Source: Cardamine occulta (Eukaryota > Streptophyta > Magnoliopsida > Brassicales > Brassicaceae). From it: 64,000 bases of DNA. The translations under genes were made by a program, and so were the position numbers. Shown here piece by piece: positions 13,711 to 27,051 of the stretch. Location of the stretch: the NCBI GenBank assembly GCA_028015245.1, contig CM051389.1, positions 61,735 to 125,734 on the forward strand, given 5' to 3'. The notes under the pieces are model-generated. The model was not told where the DNA came from and searched no databases. It saw only the letters and a program-made list of their open reading frames with translations. How positions within the stretch are numbered: position 1 is the stretch's first letter; each line of letters starts with the position of its first letter.

Positions 13711-16246
13711 GGTCTAAGAATCTCATAGGAGTTTCTAATGGTGAATAAGGGGGCTTTGTAGCAAGGCGACACATATGGAGGCTTAAACAACACCTATTGA
13801 TGTGAATTTGAAGAATCAATGGTTTCATTGTTAAAAGTTGGCCATTTTCAAGCTGATTCACCTATAAACAGAGTTATGAACCTTCAGGATGCAAATAAGA
13901 GTGAATCAGAAGTGAAGTGTAGTCAAAAGGCGGTGAATCTTTTACAACTGCTAGAGATGTTCAAGAAAGGTGTAGAAGCAAATCAAAGTAAGAAACATGC
14001 ATTCTAACTTATTTTTTTAGTTCTTTTTAGTTCTAAGAATCTCATAGGAGTTTCTAATGGTGACTAAGGGGCTTTGTAGCAAGCACACATATGGAGGCTT
14101 AAACAACACCTATTGATGTGAATTTGAAGAATCAATGGTTTCATTGATAAGAATGTGGCCATTTTCAAGCTGATTCACCTATAAACGGAGTTATGAACCT
14201 TCAGGATGCAAATAAGAGTGAATCAAAGTGTTGAAGTGTAGTCAAAGGCGGTGAATATTTTACAACTGCTTTGAGATGTTCAAGAAAGGTGTAGAAGCAA
14301 ATCAAAGTAAGAAACATGCATTACAGCTTATCCCATAGTTTTTTTAGTTCTAAGAATCTCATAGGAGTTTCTAATGGTGAATAAGGGGCTTTGTAGCAAG
14401 ACGACACATATGGAGGCTTAAACAACACCTATTGATGTGAATTTGAAGAATCAATGGTTTCATTGATAAGAATGTGGCCATATTTCAAGCTGGATTCACC
14501 CTATAAAAGAGTTATGAACCTTGGGATGCAAATAAGAGTGAATCAAAGTGTTGAAGTGTAGTCAAAGGTGAATATTTTACAACTGCTTTGAGATGTTCAA
14601 GAAAGGTGTAGAAGCAAATCAAAGTAAGAAACATGCATTACAACTTATCCCATAGTTCTTTTTAGTTCTAAGAATCTTATAAGAGTTTCTAATGGTGAAT
14701 AAGGGCTTTGTAGCAAGACGACACATATGGAGGCTTAAACAACACCTATTGATGTGAATTTGAAGAATCAATGGTTTCATTGAGTAAGAATTTGGCCATT
14801 TTCAAGCTGATTCACCTATAAACAGAGTTATGAACCTTGAGGATGCAAATAAGAGTGAATCAAAGTGTTGAAGTGTAGTCAAAGCGGTGAATATTTTACA
14901 ACTGCTTGAGATGTTCAAGAAAGGTGTGAAGCAAATCAAAGTAAGAAACATGCATTACAACTTATTTTTAGTTCTTTTTAGTTCTAAGAATCTCATAGGA
15001 GTTTCTAATGGTGACTAAGGGCTTTGTAGCAAGGCGACCCATATGGAGGCTTAAACAACACCTATTGATGTGAATTTGAAGAATCAATGGTTTCATTGAT
15101 AAGAATTTGGCCATTTTCAAGCTGATTCACCTATAAATAGAGTTATGAACCTTCAGGATGCAAATAAGAGTGAATCAAAGTGTTGAAGTGTAGTCAAAGG
15201 CGGTGAATATTTTACAACTGCTTTGAGATGTTCATGAAAGGTGTAGAAGCAAATAAAAGTAAGAAACATGCATTAATGCTTATCCCATAGTTCTTTTAGT
15301 TCTAAGAATCTCATAGGAGTTTCTAATGGTGAATAAGGGGCTTTGTAGCAAGACGACACATATGGAGGCTTAAACAACACCTATTGATGTGAATTTGAAG
15401 AATCAATGGTTTCATTGATAAGAATTTGGCCATTTTCAAGCTGATTCACCTATAAACAGAGTTATGAACCTTCAGGATGCAAATAAGAGTGAATCAAAGT
15501 GTTAAAGTGTAGTCAAAGGCGGTGAATATTTTACAACTGCTTTGAGATGTTCAAGAAAGGTGTAGAAGCAAATCAAAGTAAGAAACATGCATTACAACTT
15601 ATTTTATAGTTCTTTTAGTTCTAAGAATCTCATAGGAGTTTCTAATGGTGAATAAGGGGCTTTGTAGCAAGACGACACATATGGAGGCTTAAACAACACC
15701 TATTGATGTGAATTTGAAGAATCAATGGTTTCATTGATAAGAATGTGGCCATTTTCAAGCTGATTCACCTATAAACAGAGTTATGAACCTTCAGGATGCA
15801 AATAAGAGTGAATCAAAGTGTTAAAGTGTAGTCAAAGGCGGTGAATATTTTACAACTGCTTTGAGATGTTCAAGAAAGGTGTAGAAGCAAATCAAAGTAA
15901 GAAACATGCATTACAACTTATTTTATAGTTCTTTTAGTTCTAAGAATCTCATAGGAGTTTCTAATGGTGAATAAGGGGCTTTGTAGCAAGACGACACATA
16001 TGGAGGGTTAAACAACACCTATTGATGTGAATTTGAAGAATCAATGGTTTCATTGATAAGAATTTGGCCATTTTCAAGCTGATTCACCTATAAACAGAGT
16101 TATGAACCTTCAGGATGCAAATAAGAGTGAATCAAAGTGTTGAAGTGTAGTCAAAGGCGGTGAATATTTTACAACTGCTTTGAGATGTTCAAGAAAGGTG
16201 TAGAAGCAAATCAAAGTAAGAAACATGCATTACAACTTCTTTTTAG

Positions 16247-16300
16247 TTCTGTTAGTTCTTTGAATATCATAGGAGTTTCTATTGGTGAATTTGGGCTTTG
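16247..16300 (+). repeat. Type D-like patch in the main array
   Basis: Reads ctgttagttctttgaatatc and ggtgaatttggg, then returns to the usual ctttgtagcaagacg. It is a short D-like tract of about 50 bases in an otherwise ordinary unit. Confidence 0.65.
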
Positions 16301-19300
16301 TAGCAAGACGACACATATGGAGGCCTAAACAACACCTATTGATGTGAATTTGAAGAATCAATGGTTTCATTGATAAGAATGTGGCCATTTTCAAGCTGAT
16401 TCACCTATAAAACAGAGTTATGAACCTTCGGGATGCAAATAAGAGTGAATCAAAGTGTTGAAGTGTAGTCAAAAGGCGGTGAATATTTTACAACTGCTTT
16501 GAGATGTTCAAGAAAGGTGTAGAAAGCAAATCAAAGTAAGAAACATGCATTACAGCTTATCCCATAGTTCTTTTAGTTCTAAGAATCTCATAGGAGTTTC
16601 TAATGGTGAATAAGGGCTTTGTAGCAAGGCGACACATATGGAGGCTTAAACAACACCTATTGATTTGACTTTGAAGAATCAATGGTTTCATTGATAAGAA
16701 TTTGGCCATTTTCAAGCTGATTCACCTATAAACGAGAGTTATGAACCTTCAGGATGCAAATAAGAGTGAATCAAAGTGTTAAAGTGTAGTCAAAGGCGGT
16801 GAATATTTAACAACTGCTTTGAGATGTTCAAGAAAGGTGTAGAAGCAAATCAAAGTAAGAAACATGCATTACAGCTTATCCCATAGTTCTTTTAGTTCTA
16901 AGAATCTCATAGGAGTTTCTAATGGTGAATAAGGGGCTTTGTAGCAAGACGACACATATGGAGGCTTAAACAACACCTATTGATGTGAATTTGAAGAATC
17001 AATGGTTTCATTGATAAGAATTTGGCCATTTTCAAGCTGATTCACCTATAAACAGAGTTATGAACCTTTAGGATGCAAATAAGAGTGAATCAAAGTGTTG
17101 AAGTGTAGTCAAAGGCGGTGAATATTTTACAACTGCTTTGAGATGTTCAAGAAAGGTGTAGAAGCAAATCAAAGTAAGAAACATGCATTACAACTTATTT
17201 TAGTTCGTTTAGTTCTAAGAATCTTATAGGAGTTTCTAATGGTGAATAAGGGGCTTTGTAGCAAGACGACACATATGGAGGCTTAAACACCACCTATTGA
17301 TGTGAATTTGAAGAATCAATGGTTTCATTGATAAGAATTTGGCCATTTTCAAGCTGATTCACCTATAAACAGAAGTTATGAACCTTTAGGATGCAAATAA
17401 GAGTGAATCAAAGTGTTGAAGTGTAGTCAAAGCGGTGAATATTTTACAACTGCTTTGAGATGTTCAAGAAATGGGTAGAAGCAAATCAAAGTAAGAAACA
17501 TGCATTACAACTTATTCTTAGTTCTTTTAGTTCTAAGCATCTTATAGGAGATTCTAATGGTGAATAAGGGCTTTGTAGCAAGGCGACACATATGGAGGCT
17601 TAAACAACACCTATTGATGTGAATTTGAAGAATCAATGGTTTCATTGATAAGAATTTGGCCATTTTCAAGCTGATTCACCTATAAAAAAGAGTTATGAAC
17701 CTTTAGGATGCAAATAAGAGTGAATCAAAGTGTTGAAGTGTAGTCAAAGGCGGTGAATATTTTACAACGCTTTTGAGATGTTCAAGAAAGGTGTAGAAGC
17801 AAATCAAAGTAAGAAAATGCATTACAACTTATTTTATAGTTCTTTTAGTTCTAAGAATCTCATAGGAGTTTCTAATGGTGACTAAGGGGCTTTGTAGCAA
17901 GACGACAAATATGGAGGCTTAAACAACACCTATTGATGTGAATTTGAAGAATCAATGGTTTCATATATAAGAATTTGGCCATTTTCAAGCTCGATTCACC
18001 TATGAACGGAGTTATGAACCTTTAGGATGCAAATAAGAGTGAATCAAAGTGTTGAAGTGTAGTCAAAGGCGGTGAATATTTTACAACTGCTTTGAGATGT
18101 TCAAGAAAGGTGTAGAAGCAAATCAAAGTAAGAAACATGCATTACAACTTATTTTATAGTTCTTTTAGTTCTAAGAATCTCATAGGAGTTTCTAATGGTG
18201 ACTAAGGGGCTTTGTAGCAAGACGACACATATGGAGGCTTAAACAATAGCTATTGATGTGAATTTGAAGAATCAATGGTTTCATTGATAAGAATTTGGCC
18301 ATTTTCAAGCTGATTCACCTATAAATAGAGTTATGAACCTTCAGGATGCAAATAAGAGTGAATCAAAGTGTTGAAGTGTAGTCAAAGGCGGTGAATATTT
18401 TACAACTGCTTTGAGATGTTCAAGAAAGGTGTAGAAGCAAATCAAAGTAAGAAACATGCATTACAGCTTATCCCATAGTTCTTTTAGTTCTAAGAATCTC
18501 ATAGGAGTTTCTAATGGTGAATAAGGGGCTTTGTAGCAAGGCGACACATATGGAGGCTTAAACAACACCTATTGATGTGAATTTGAAGAATCAATGGTTT
18601 CATTGAGAAGAATTTGGCCATTTTCAAGCTGATTCACCTATAAACAGAGTTATGAACCTTTAGGATGCAAATAAGAGTGAATCAAAGTGTGGAACTGTAG
18701 TCAAAGGAGGTGAATATTTTACATGCTTTGAGATGTTCAAGAAAGGTGTAGAAAGCAAATCAAAGTAAGAAACATGCATTACAACTTATCCCTAGTTCTT
18801 TCAGTTCTAAGAATCTTATAGGAGTTTCTAATGGTGACTAAGGGCTTTGTAGCAAGGCGACACATATGGAGGCTTAAACAACACCTATTGATGTGAATTT
18901 GAAGAATCAATGGTTTCATTGATAAGAATGTGGCCATTTTCAAGCTGATTCACCTATAAACAGAGTTATGAACCTTCAGGATGCAAATAAGAGTGAATCA
19001 AAGTGTTGAAGTGTAGTCAAAGGCGGTGAATATTTTACAACTGCTTTGAGATGTTCAAGAAAGGTGTAGAAGCAAATCAAAGTAAGAAACATGCATTACA
19101 ACTTATTTTAGTTCTTTTAGTTCTAAGAATCTTATAGGAGTTTCTAATGGTGACTAAGGGGCTTTGTAGCAAGACGACACATATGGAGGCTTAAACAACA
19201 CCTATTGATGTGAATTTGAAGAATCAATGGTTTCATTGATAAGAATGTGGCCATTTTCAAGCTGATTCACCTATAAACAGAGTTATGAACCTTCAGGATG

Positions 19301-19725
19301 CAAATAAGAGTGAATCAAAGTGTTGAAGTGTAGTCAAAGGCGGTGAATATTTTACAACTGCTTTGAGATGTTCAAGAAAGGTGTAGAAGCAAATCAAAGT
19401 AAGAAACATGCATTACAGCTTATCCCATAGTTCTTTTAGTTCTAAGAATCTTATAGGTGTTATTAATGGTGACTAAGGGGCTTTGTACCAAGACGACACA
19501 TATGGAGGCTTAAACAACACCTATTGATGTGAATTTGAAGAATCAATGGTTTCATTGATAAGAATTTGGCCATTTTCAAGCTGATTCACCTATAAACAGA
19601 GTTATGAACCTTGAGGATGCAAATAAGAGTGAATCAAAGTGTTGAAGTGTACTCAAAGGCAGTGAATATTTTACAACTGCTTTGAGATGTTCAAGAAAGG
19701 TGTAGAAGCAAATCAAAGTAAGAAA

Positions 19726-20045
19726 CATGCATTACAGCTTATCCCATAGTTTTTTTTAGTTCTAAGAATCTCATAAGAGTTTTTAATGGTGAATAAGGGG
19801 CTTTGTAGCAAGACGACATATATGGAGGCTTAAACAACACCTATTGATGTGAATTTGAAGAATCAATGGTTTCATTGAGAAGAATTTGGCCATTTTCAAG
19901 CTGATTCACTTATAAACAGAGTTATGAACCTTTAGGATGCAAATAAGAGTGAATCAAAGTGTTGAAGTGTAGTCAAAGGCGGTGAATATTTTACAACTGC
20001 TTTGAGATGTTCAAAAAAGGTGTAGAAGCAAATCAAAGTAAGAAA
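19726..20045 (+). repeat. Type C monomer (320 bp)
   Basis: Has the long T run after catag, ctcataag, cattgagaag, cctttagg and caaaaaagg. It is one base longer than other C units because of the T run. The preceding unit carries gtactcaaaggcag, a variant also found near 59425 and 60379. The next C unit is 5417 bp (17 units) downstream. Confidence 0.88.
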
Positions 20046-22364
20046 CATGCATTACAACTTATTTTTAGTTCTTTTAGTTCTAAGAATCTTATAGGAGTTT
20101 CTAATGGTGACTAAGGGGCTTTGTAGCAAGACGACACATATGGAGGCTTAAACAACACCTATTGATGTGAATTTGAAGAATCAATGGTTTCATTGACATG
20201 GATTTGGCCATTTTTAGCTGATATACCTAAAAACAGAGTTATGAACCTTCAGGATGCAAATAAGAGTGAATCAAAGTGTTGAAGTGTAGTCAAAGGCGGT
20301 GAATATTTTACAACTGCTTTGAGATGTTCAAGAAAGGTGTAGAAGCAAATCAAAGTAAGAAACATGCATTACAACTTATTTTTAGTTCTTTTAGTTCTAA
20401 GAATCTTATAGGAGTTTCTAATGGTGACTAAGGGGCTTTGTAGCAAGACGACACATATGGAGGCTTAAACAACACCTATTGATGTGAATTTGAAGAATCA
20501 ATGGTTTCATTGATAAGAATGTGGCCATTTTCAAGCTGATTCACCTATAAACAGAGTTATGAACCTTCAGGATGCAAATAAGAGTGAATCAAAGTGTTGA
20601 AGTGTAGTCAAAGGCGGTGAATATTTTACAACTGCTTTGAGATGTTCAAGAAAGGTGTAGAAGCAAATCAAAGTAAGAAACATGCATTACAACTTATTTT
20701 TAGTTCTTTTAGTTCTAAGAATCTTATAGGAGTTTCTAATGGTGACTAAGGGGCTTTGTAGCAAGACGACACATATGGAGGCTTAAACAACACCTATTGA
20801 TGTGAATTTGAAGAATCAATGGTTTCATTGATAAGAATGTGGCCATTTTCAAGCTGATTCACCTATAAACAGAGTTATGAACCTTGAGGATGCAAATAAG
20901 AGTGAATCAAAGTGTTGAAGTGTAGTCAAAGGCGGTGAATATTTTACAACTGCTTTGAGATGTTCAAGAAAGGTGTAGAAGCAAATCAAAGTAAGAAACA
21001 TGCATTACAACTTATTTTTAGTTCTTTTAGTTCTAAGAATCTTATAGGAGTTTCTAATGGTGACTAAGGGGCTTTGTAGCAAGACGACACATATGGAGGC
21101 TTAAACAACACCTATTGATGTGAATTTGAAGAATCAATGGTTTCATTGATAAGAATGTGGCCATTTTCAAGCTGATTCACCTATAAAACGCGTTATGAAC
21201 CTTCAGGATGCAAATAAGAGTGAATAAAAGTGTGGAAGTATAGTCAAAGGCGGTGAATCTTTTACAACTACTTTGAGATGTTCAAGAAAGGTGTAGAAGC
21301 AAATCAAAGTAAGAAACATGCATTACAACTTATTTTTAGTTCTTTTAGTTCTAAGAATCTTATAGGAGTTTCTAATGGTGACTAAGGGGCTTTGTAGCAA
21401 GACGACACATATGGAGGCTTAAACAACACCTATTGATGTGAATTTGAAGAATCAATGGTTTCATTGATAAGAATGTGGCCATTTTCAAGCTGATTCACCT
21501 ATAAACAGAGTTATGAACCTTCAGGATGCAAATAAGAGTGAATCAAAGTGTTGAAGTGTAGTCAAAGGCGGTGAATATTTTACAACTGCTTTGAGATGTT
21601 CAAGAAAGGTGTAGAAGCAAATCAAAGTAAGAAACATGCATTACAACTTATTTTTAGTTCTTTTAGTTCTAAGAATCTTATAGGAGTTTCTAATGGTGAC
21701 TAAGGGGCTTTGTAGCAAGACGACACATATGGAGGCTTAAACAACACCTATTGATGTGAATTTGAAGAATCAATGGTTTCATTGATAAGAATGTGGCCAT
21801 TTTCAAGCTGATTCACCTATAAACGGAGTTATGAACCTTCAGGATGCAAATAAGAGTGAATCAAAGTGATAAAGTGTAGTCAAAGGCGGTGAATATTTTA
21901 CAACTGCTTTGAGATGTTCAAGAAAGGTGTAGAAGCAAATCAAAGTAAGAAACATGCATTACAGCTTATCCCATAGTTTTTTTAGTTCTAAGAATCTCAT
22001 AGGAGTTTCTAATGGTGAATAAGGGGCTTTGTAGCAAGACGACACATATGGAGGCTTAAACAACACCTATTGATGTGAATTTGAAGAATCAATGGTTTCA
22101 TTGATAAGAATTTGGCCATTTTCAAGCTGATTCACCTATAAACAGAGTTATGAACCTTCAGGATGCAAATAAGAGTGAATCAAAGTGTTGAAGTGTAGTC
22201 AAAGAAGGTGAATCTCTTACAACTGCTTTGAGATGTTCAAGAAAGGTGTAGAAGCAAATCAAAGTAAGAAACATGCATTACAACTTATTTTTAGTTCTTT
22301 TAGTTCTAAGAATCTTATAGGAGTTTCTAATGGTGACTAAGGGGCTTTGTAGCAAGACGACACA

Positions 22365-22418
22365 GATGGGGGCTTAAACGACACCGGTTGGTGTGTAGTT
22401 GACGGAGCACGGGTTTCC
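22365..22418 (+). other. Cluster of substitutions in a type B unit
   Basis: Aligned with the usual unit, this stretch of about 54 bases carries roughly 16 substitutions and no indel, for example acaccggttg for acacctattg and gacggagcac for gaagaatcaa. Nearly all change A or T to G or C. Both flanks are near-consensus. The central dyad is destroyed here. Confidence 0.75.
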
Positions 22419-22848
22419 TTGATAAGAATGTGGCCATTTTCAAGCTGATTCACCTATAAACAGAGTTATGAACCTGCAGGATGCAAATAAGAATGAATAC
22501 AAGTGTTAAAGTGTAGTCAAAAGAGTTGAATATTTTACAACTGCTTTGAGATGTTCAAAAAAGGTGTAGAAGCAAATCAAAGTAAGAAACATGCATTACA
22601 ACTTATTTTTAGTTCTTTTAGTTCTAAGAATCTTCTGGGCGTTTCTCATGGTGACTCAGGGGCTTTGTAGCCAGACGCCACATATGGAGGCTTAAACAAC
22701 ACCTATTGATGTGAATTTGAAGAATCAATGGTTTCATTGATAAGAATGTGGCCATTTTCAAGCTGATTCACCTATAAACAGAGTTATGAACCTTCAGGAT
22801 GCAAATAAGAGTGAATCGAAGTGTGGAACTGTAGTCAAAGGAGGTGAA

Positions 22849-22925
22849 TCTCTTACAACTGCTTTGAGATGTTCAAGGAAGGTGTAGAAGCAAATCAAAG
22901 TAAGAAACAAGCATTATAGCTTATT
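22849..22925 (+). repeat. Type E trace inside the core array
   Basis: Within clean type B surroundings, gtgaatctcttac is followed by aacaagcattatagcttattttt. These are two E markers about 60 bases apart, returning to type B straight after. It looks like a short converted tract or recombinant from the E subfamily. Confidence 0.6.
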
Positions 22926-24168
22926 TTTAGTTCTTTTAGTTCTAAGAATCTTATAGGAGTTTCTAATGGTGACTAAGGGGCTTTGTAGCAAGACGACACA
23001 TATGGAGGCTTAAACAACACCTATTGATGTGAATTTGAAGAATCAATGGTTTCATTGATAAGAATGTGGCCATTTTCAAGCTGATTCACCTATAAACAGA
23101 GTTATGAACCTTCAGGATGCAAATAAGAGTGAATCAAAGTGTTGAAGTGTAGTCAAAGGCGGTGAATATTTTACAACTGCTTTGAGATGTTCAAGAAAGG
23201 TGTAGAAGCAAATCAAAGTAAGAAACATGCATTACAGCTTATCCCATAGTTCTTTTAGTTCTAAGAATCTCATAGGAGTTTCTAATGGTGAATAAGGGGC
23301 TTTGTAGCAAGACGACACATATGGAGGCTTAAACAACACCTATTGATGTGAATTTGAAGAATCAATGGTTTCATTGATAAGAATGTGGCCATTTTCAAGC
23401 TGATTCACCTATAAACAGAGTTATGAACCTTTAGGATGCAAATAAGAGTGAATCAAAGTGTTGAAGTGTAGTCAAAGGCGGTGAATATTTTACAACTGCT
23501 TTGAGATGTTCAAAAAAGGTGTAGAAGCAAATCAAAGTAAGAAACATGCATTACAACTTATTTTTAGTTCTTTTAGTTCTAAGAATCTTATAGGAGTTTC
23601 TAATGGTGACTAAGGGGCTTTGTAGCAAGACGACACATATGGAGGCTTAAACAACACCTATTGATGTGAATTTGAAGAATCAATGGTTTCATTGATAAGA
23701 ATGTGGCCATTTTCAAGCTGATTCACCTATAAAAAAGAAAGTTATGAACCTTGAGGATGCAAATAAGAGTGAATCAAAGTGTTTAAGTGTAGTCAAAGGC
23801 GGTGAATATTTTACAACTGCTTTGAGATGTTCAAGAAAGGTGTAGAAGCAAATCAAAGTAAGAAACATGCATTACAACTGATCCCATTAGTTCTTTTAGT
23901 TCTAAGAATCTCATAGGAGTTTCTAATGGTGAATAAGGGGCTTTGTAGCAAGGCGACACATATGGAGGCTTAAACAACACCTATTGATGTGAATTTGAAG
24001 AATCAATGGTTTCATTGATAAGAATTTGGCCATTTTCAAGCTGATTCACCTATAAACAGAGTTATGAACCTTCATGGATGCAAATAAGAATGAATCAAAG
24101 TGTTGAAGTGTAGTCAAAGGCGGTGAATATTTTACAACTGCTTTGAGATGTTCAAGAAAGGTGTAGAA

Positions 24169-24224
24169 ACAAAACACAGTAGGACACCTGCCTTCCAACT
24201 TCATTTTAGTTCTTTTCTTTCTAT
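24169..24224 (+). other. Cluster of substitutions at the unit boundary
   Basis: The usual gcaaatcaaagtaag, catgcattac and ttctaag landmarks are altered (acaaaacacag, cctgccttcc, tttctatg) with little net length change. The sequence returns to type B at once on both sides. Confidence 0.7.
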
Positions 24225-25142
24225 GAATCTTATAGGAGTTTCTAATGGTGACTAAGGGGCTTTGTAGCAAGGCGACACATATGGAGGCTTAAACAACACC
24301 TATTGATGTGAATTTGAAGAATCAATGGTTTCATTGATAAGAATGTGGCCATTTTCAAGCTGATTCACCTATAAAAAAGAGTTATGAACCTTGAGGATGC
24401 AAATAAGAGTGAATCAAAGTGTTGAAGTGTAGTCAAAAGCGGTGAATATTTTACAACTGCTTTGAGATGTTCAAGAAAGGTATGGAAGCAAATCAAAGTA
24501 AGAAACATGCATTACAACTGATTTTTAGTTCTTTTAGTTCTAAGAATCTTATAGGAGTGTCTAAGGGTGACTAAGGGGCTTTGTAGCAAGACGACACATA
24601 TGGAGGCTTAAACAACACCTATTGATGTGAATTTGAAGAATCAATGGTTTCATTGATAAGAATGTGGCCATTTTCAAGCTGATTCACCTATAAACAGAGT
24701 TATGAACCTTCAGGATGCAAATAAGAGTGAATCAAAGTGTTAAAGTGTAGTCAAAAGCGGTGAATATTTTACAACTGCTTTGAGATGTTCAAGAAAGGTG
24801 TAGAAGCAAATCAAAGTAAGAAACATGCATTACAGCTTATCTCATAGTTCTTTTAGTTCTAAGAATCTCATAGGAGTTTCTAATGGTGAATAAGGGGCTT
24901 TGTAGCAAGACGACACATATGGAGGCTTAAACAACACCTATTGATGTGAATTTGAAGAATCAATGGTTTCATTGATAAGAATTTGGCCATTTTCAAGCTG
25001 ATTCACCTATAAACAGAGTTATGAACCTTCAGGATGCAAATAAGAGTGAATCAAAGTGTTGAAGTGTAGTCAAAGGCGGTGAATATTTTACAACTGCTTT
25101 GAGATGTTCAAGAAAGGTGTAGAAGCAAATCAAAGTAAGAAA

Positions 25143-25461
25143 CATGCATTACAGCTTATCCCATAGTTTTTTTAGTTCTAAGAATCTCATAAGAGTTTCT
25201 AATGGTGAATAAGGGGCTTTGTAGCAAGACGACACATATGGAGGCTTAAACAACACCTATTGATGTGAATTTGAAGAATCAATGGTTTCATTGAGAAGAA
25301 TTTGGCCATTTTCAAGCTGATTCACCTATAAACAGAGTTATGAACCTTTAGGATGCAAATAAGAGTGAATCAAAGTGTTGAAGTGTAGTCAAAGGCGGTG
25401 AATATTTTACAACTGCTTTGAGATGTTCAAAAAAGGTGTAGAAGCAAATCAAAGTAAGAAA
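25143..25461 (+). repeat. Type C monomer (319 bp)
   Basis: Full type C haplotype: cagcttatcccatag with a T run, atctcataag, ggtgaataagg, cattgagaag, cctttagg and caaaaaagg. It follows a unit with cttatctcatag. The next C unit is 1590 bp (5 units) downstream. Confidence 0.9.
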
Positions 25462-26732
25462 CATGCATTACAACTTATTTTTAGTTCTTTTAGTTCTAAG
25501 AATCTTATAGGAGTTTCTAATGGTGAATAAGGGGCTTTGTAGCAAGACGACACATATGGAGGCTTAAACAACACCTATTGATGTGAATTTGAAGAATCAA
25601 TGGTTTCATTGATAAGAATGTGGCCATTTTCAAGCTGATTCACCTATAAACAGAGTTATGAACCTTCAGGATGCAAATAAGAGTGAATCAAAGTGTTGAA
25701 GTGTAGTCAAAGGCGGTGAATATTTTACAACTGCTTTGAGATGTTCAAGAAAGGTGTAGAAGCAAATCAAAGTAAGAAACATGCATTACAACTTATTTTT
25801 AGTTCTTTTAGTTCTAAGAATCTTATAGGAGTTATTAATGGTGACTAAGGGGCTTTGTAGCAAGACGACACATATGGAGGCTTAAACAACACCTATTGAT
25901 GTGAATTTGAAGAATCAATGGTTTCATTGATAAGAATGTGGCCATTTTCAAGCTGATTCACCTATAAACAGAGTTATGAACCTTCAGGATGCAAATAAGA
26001 GTGAATCAAAGTGTTAAAGTGTAGTCAAAGCGGTGAATATTTTACAACTGCTTTGAGATGTTCAAGAAAGGTGTAGAAGCAAATCAAAGTAAGAAACATG
26101 CATTACAACTTATTTTTAGTTCTTTTAGTTCTAAGAATCTTATAGGAGTTTCTAATGGTGACTAAGGGGCTTTGTAGCAAGACGACACATATGGAGGCTT
26201 AAACAACACCTATTGATGTGAATTTGAAGAATCAATGGTTTCATTGATAAGAATGTGGCCATTTTCAAGCTGATTCACCTATAAACAGAGTTATGAACCT
26301 TCAGGATGCAAATAAGAGTGAATCAAAGTGTTGAAGTGTAGTCAAAGGCGGTGAATATTTTACAACTGCTTTGAGATGTTCAAGAAAGGTGTAGAAGCAA
26401 ATCAAAGTAAGAAACATGCATTACAACTTATTTTTAGTTCTTTTAGTTCTAAGAATCTCATAGGAGTTTCTAATGGTGAATAAGGGGCTTTGTAGCAAGA
26501 CGACACATATGGAGGCTTAAACAACACCTATTGATGTGAATTTGAAGAATCAATGGTTTCATTGATAAGAATTTGGCTATTTTCAAGCTGATTCACCTAT
26601 AAACAGAGTTATGAACCTTGAAGATGCAAATAAGAGTGAATCAAAGTGTTGAAGTGTAGTCAAAGGCGGTGAATATTTTACAACTGCTTTGAGATGTTCA
26701 AGAAAGGTGTAGAAGCAAATCAAAGTAAGAAA

Positions 26733-27051
26733 CATGCATTACAGCTTATCCCATAGTTTTTTTAGTTCTAAGAATCTCATAAGAGTTTCTAATGGTGAAT
26801 AAGGGGCTTTGTAGCAAGACGACACATATGGAGGCTTAAACAACACCTATTGATGTGAATTTGAAGAATCAATGGTTTCATTGAGAAGAATTTGGCCATT
26901 TTCAAGCTGATTCACCTATAAACAGAGTTATGAACCTTTAGGATGCAAATAAGAGTGAATCAAAGTGTTGAAGTGTAGTCAAAGGCGGTGAATATTTTAC
27001 AACTGCTTTGAGATGTTCAAGAAAGGTGTAGAAGCAAATCAAAGTAAGAAA
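26733..27051 (+). repeat. Type C monomer with caagaaagg end (319 bp)
   Basis: Type C markers throughout except that the last one is caagaaagg rather than caaaaaagg, so it may be a recombinant. It directly follows a unit with the rare pair ggctatttt and ccttgaagatg. The next C unit is 5406 bp (17 units) downstream. Confidence 0.9.

Larger units (their letters stand above)
1..14000 (+). repeat. Left part of array: noisy, insertion-rich copies
   Basis: About 44 copies of the same unit, each with many private one- to several-base insertions, some deletions and substitutions. The catgcatt landmark is on average about 327 bp apart here (ignoring the truncated unit) against about 318.5 bp downstream, so insertions exceed deletions. 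Noise is worst in the first 5 kb and fades towards 14 kb, where copies become almost clean. Differences are mostly not shared between neighbours, which suits uncorrected long-read error at a contig end better than ageing of the array. True variation is also present: the linked type E variant block recurs in several of these copies. There are no genes; short open frames here are repeat by-products. Confidence 0.85.

Noticed and set aside
8826..14007. Plus-strand open frames of 60-67 codons at 8826-9029, 11295-11477, 12978-13166 and 13819-14007, plus a minus-strand one at 13670-13861
   Set aside because: They lie wholly within satellite copies, differ in frame and extent from unit to unit, and have no codon or domain signal.
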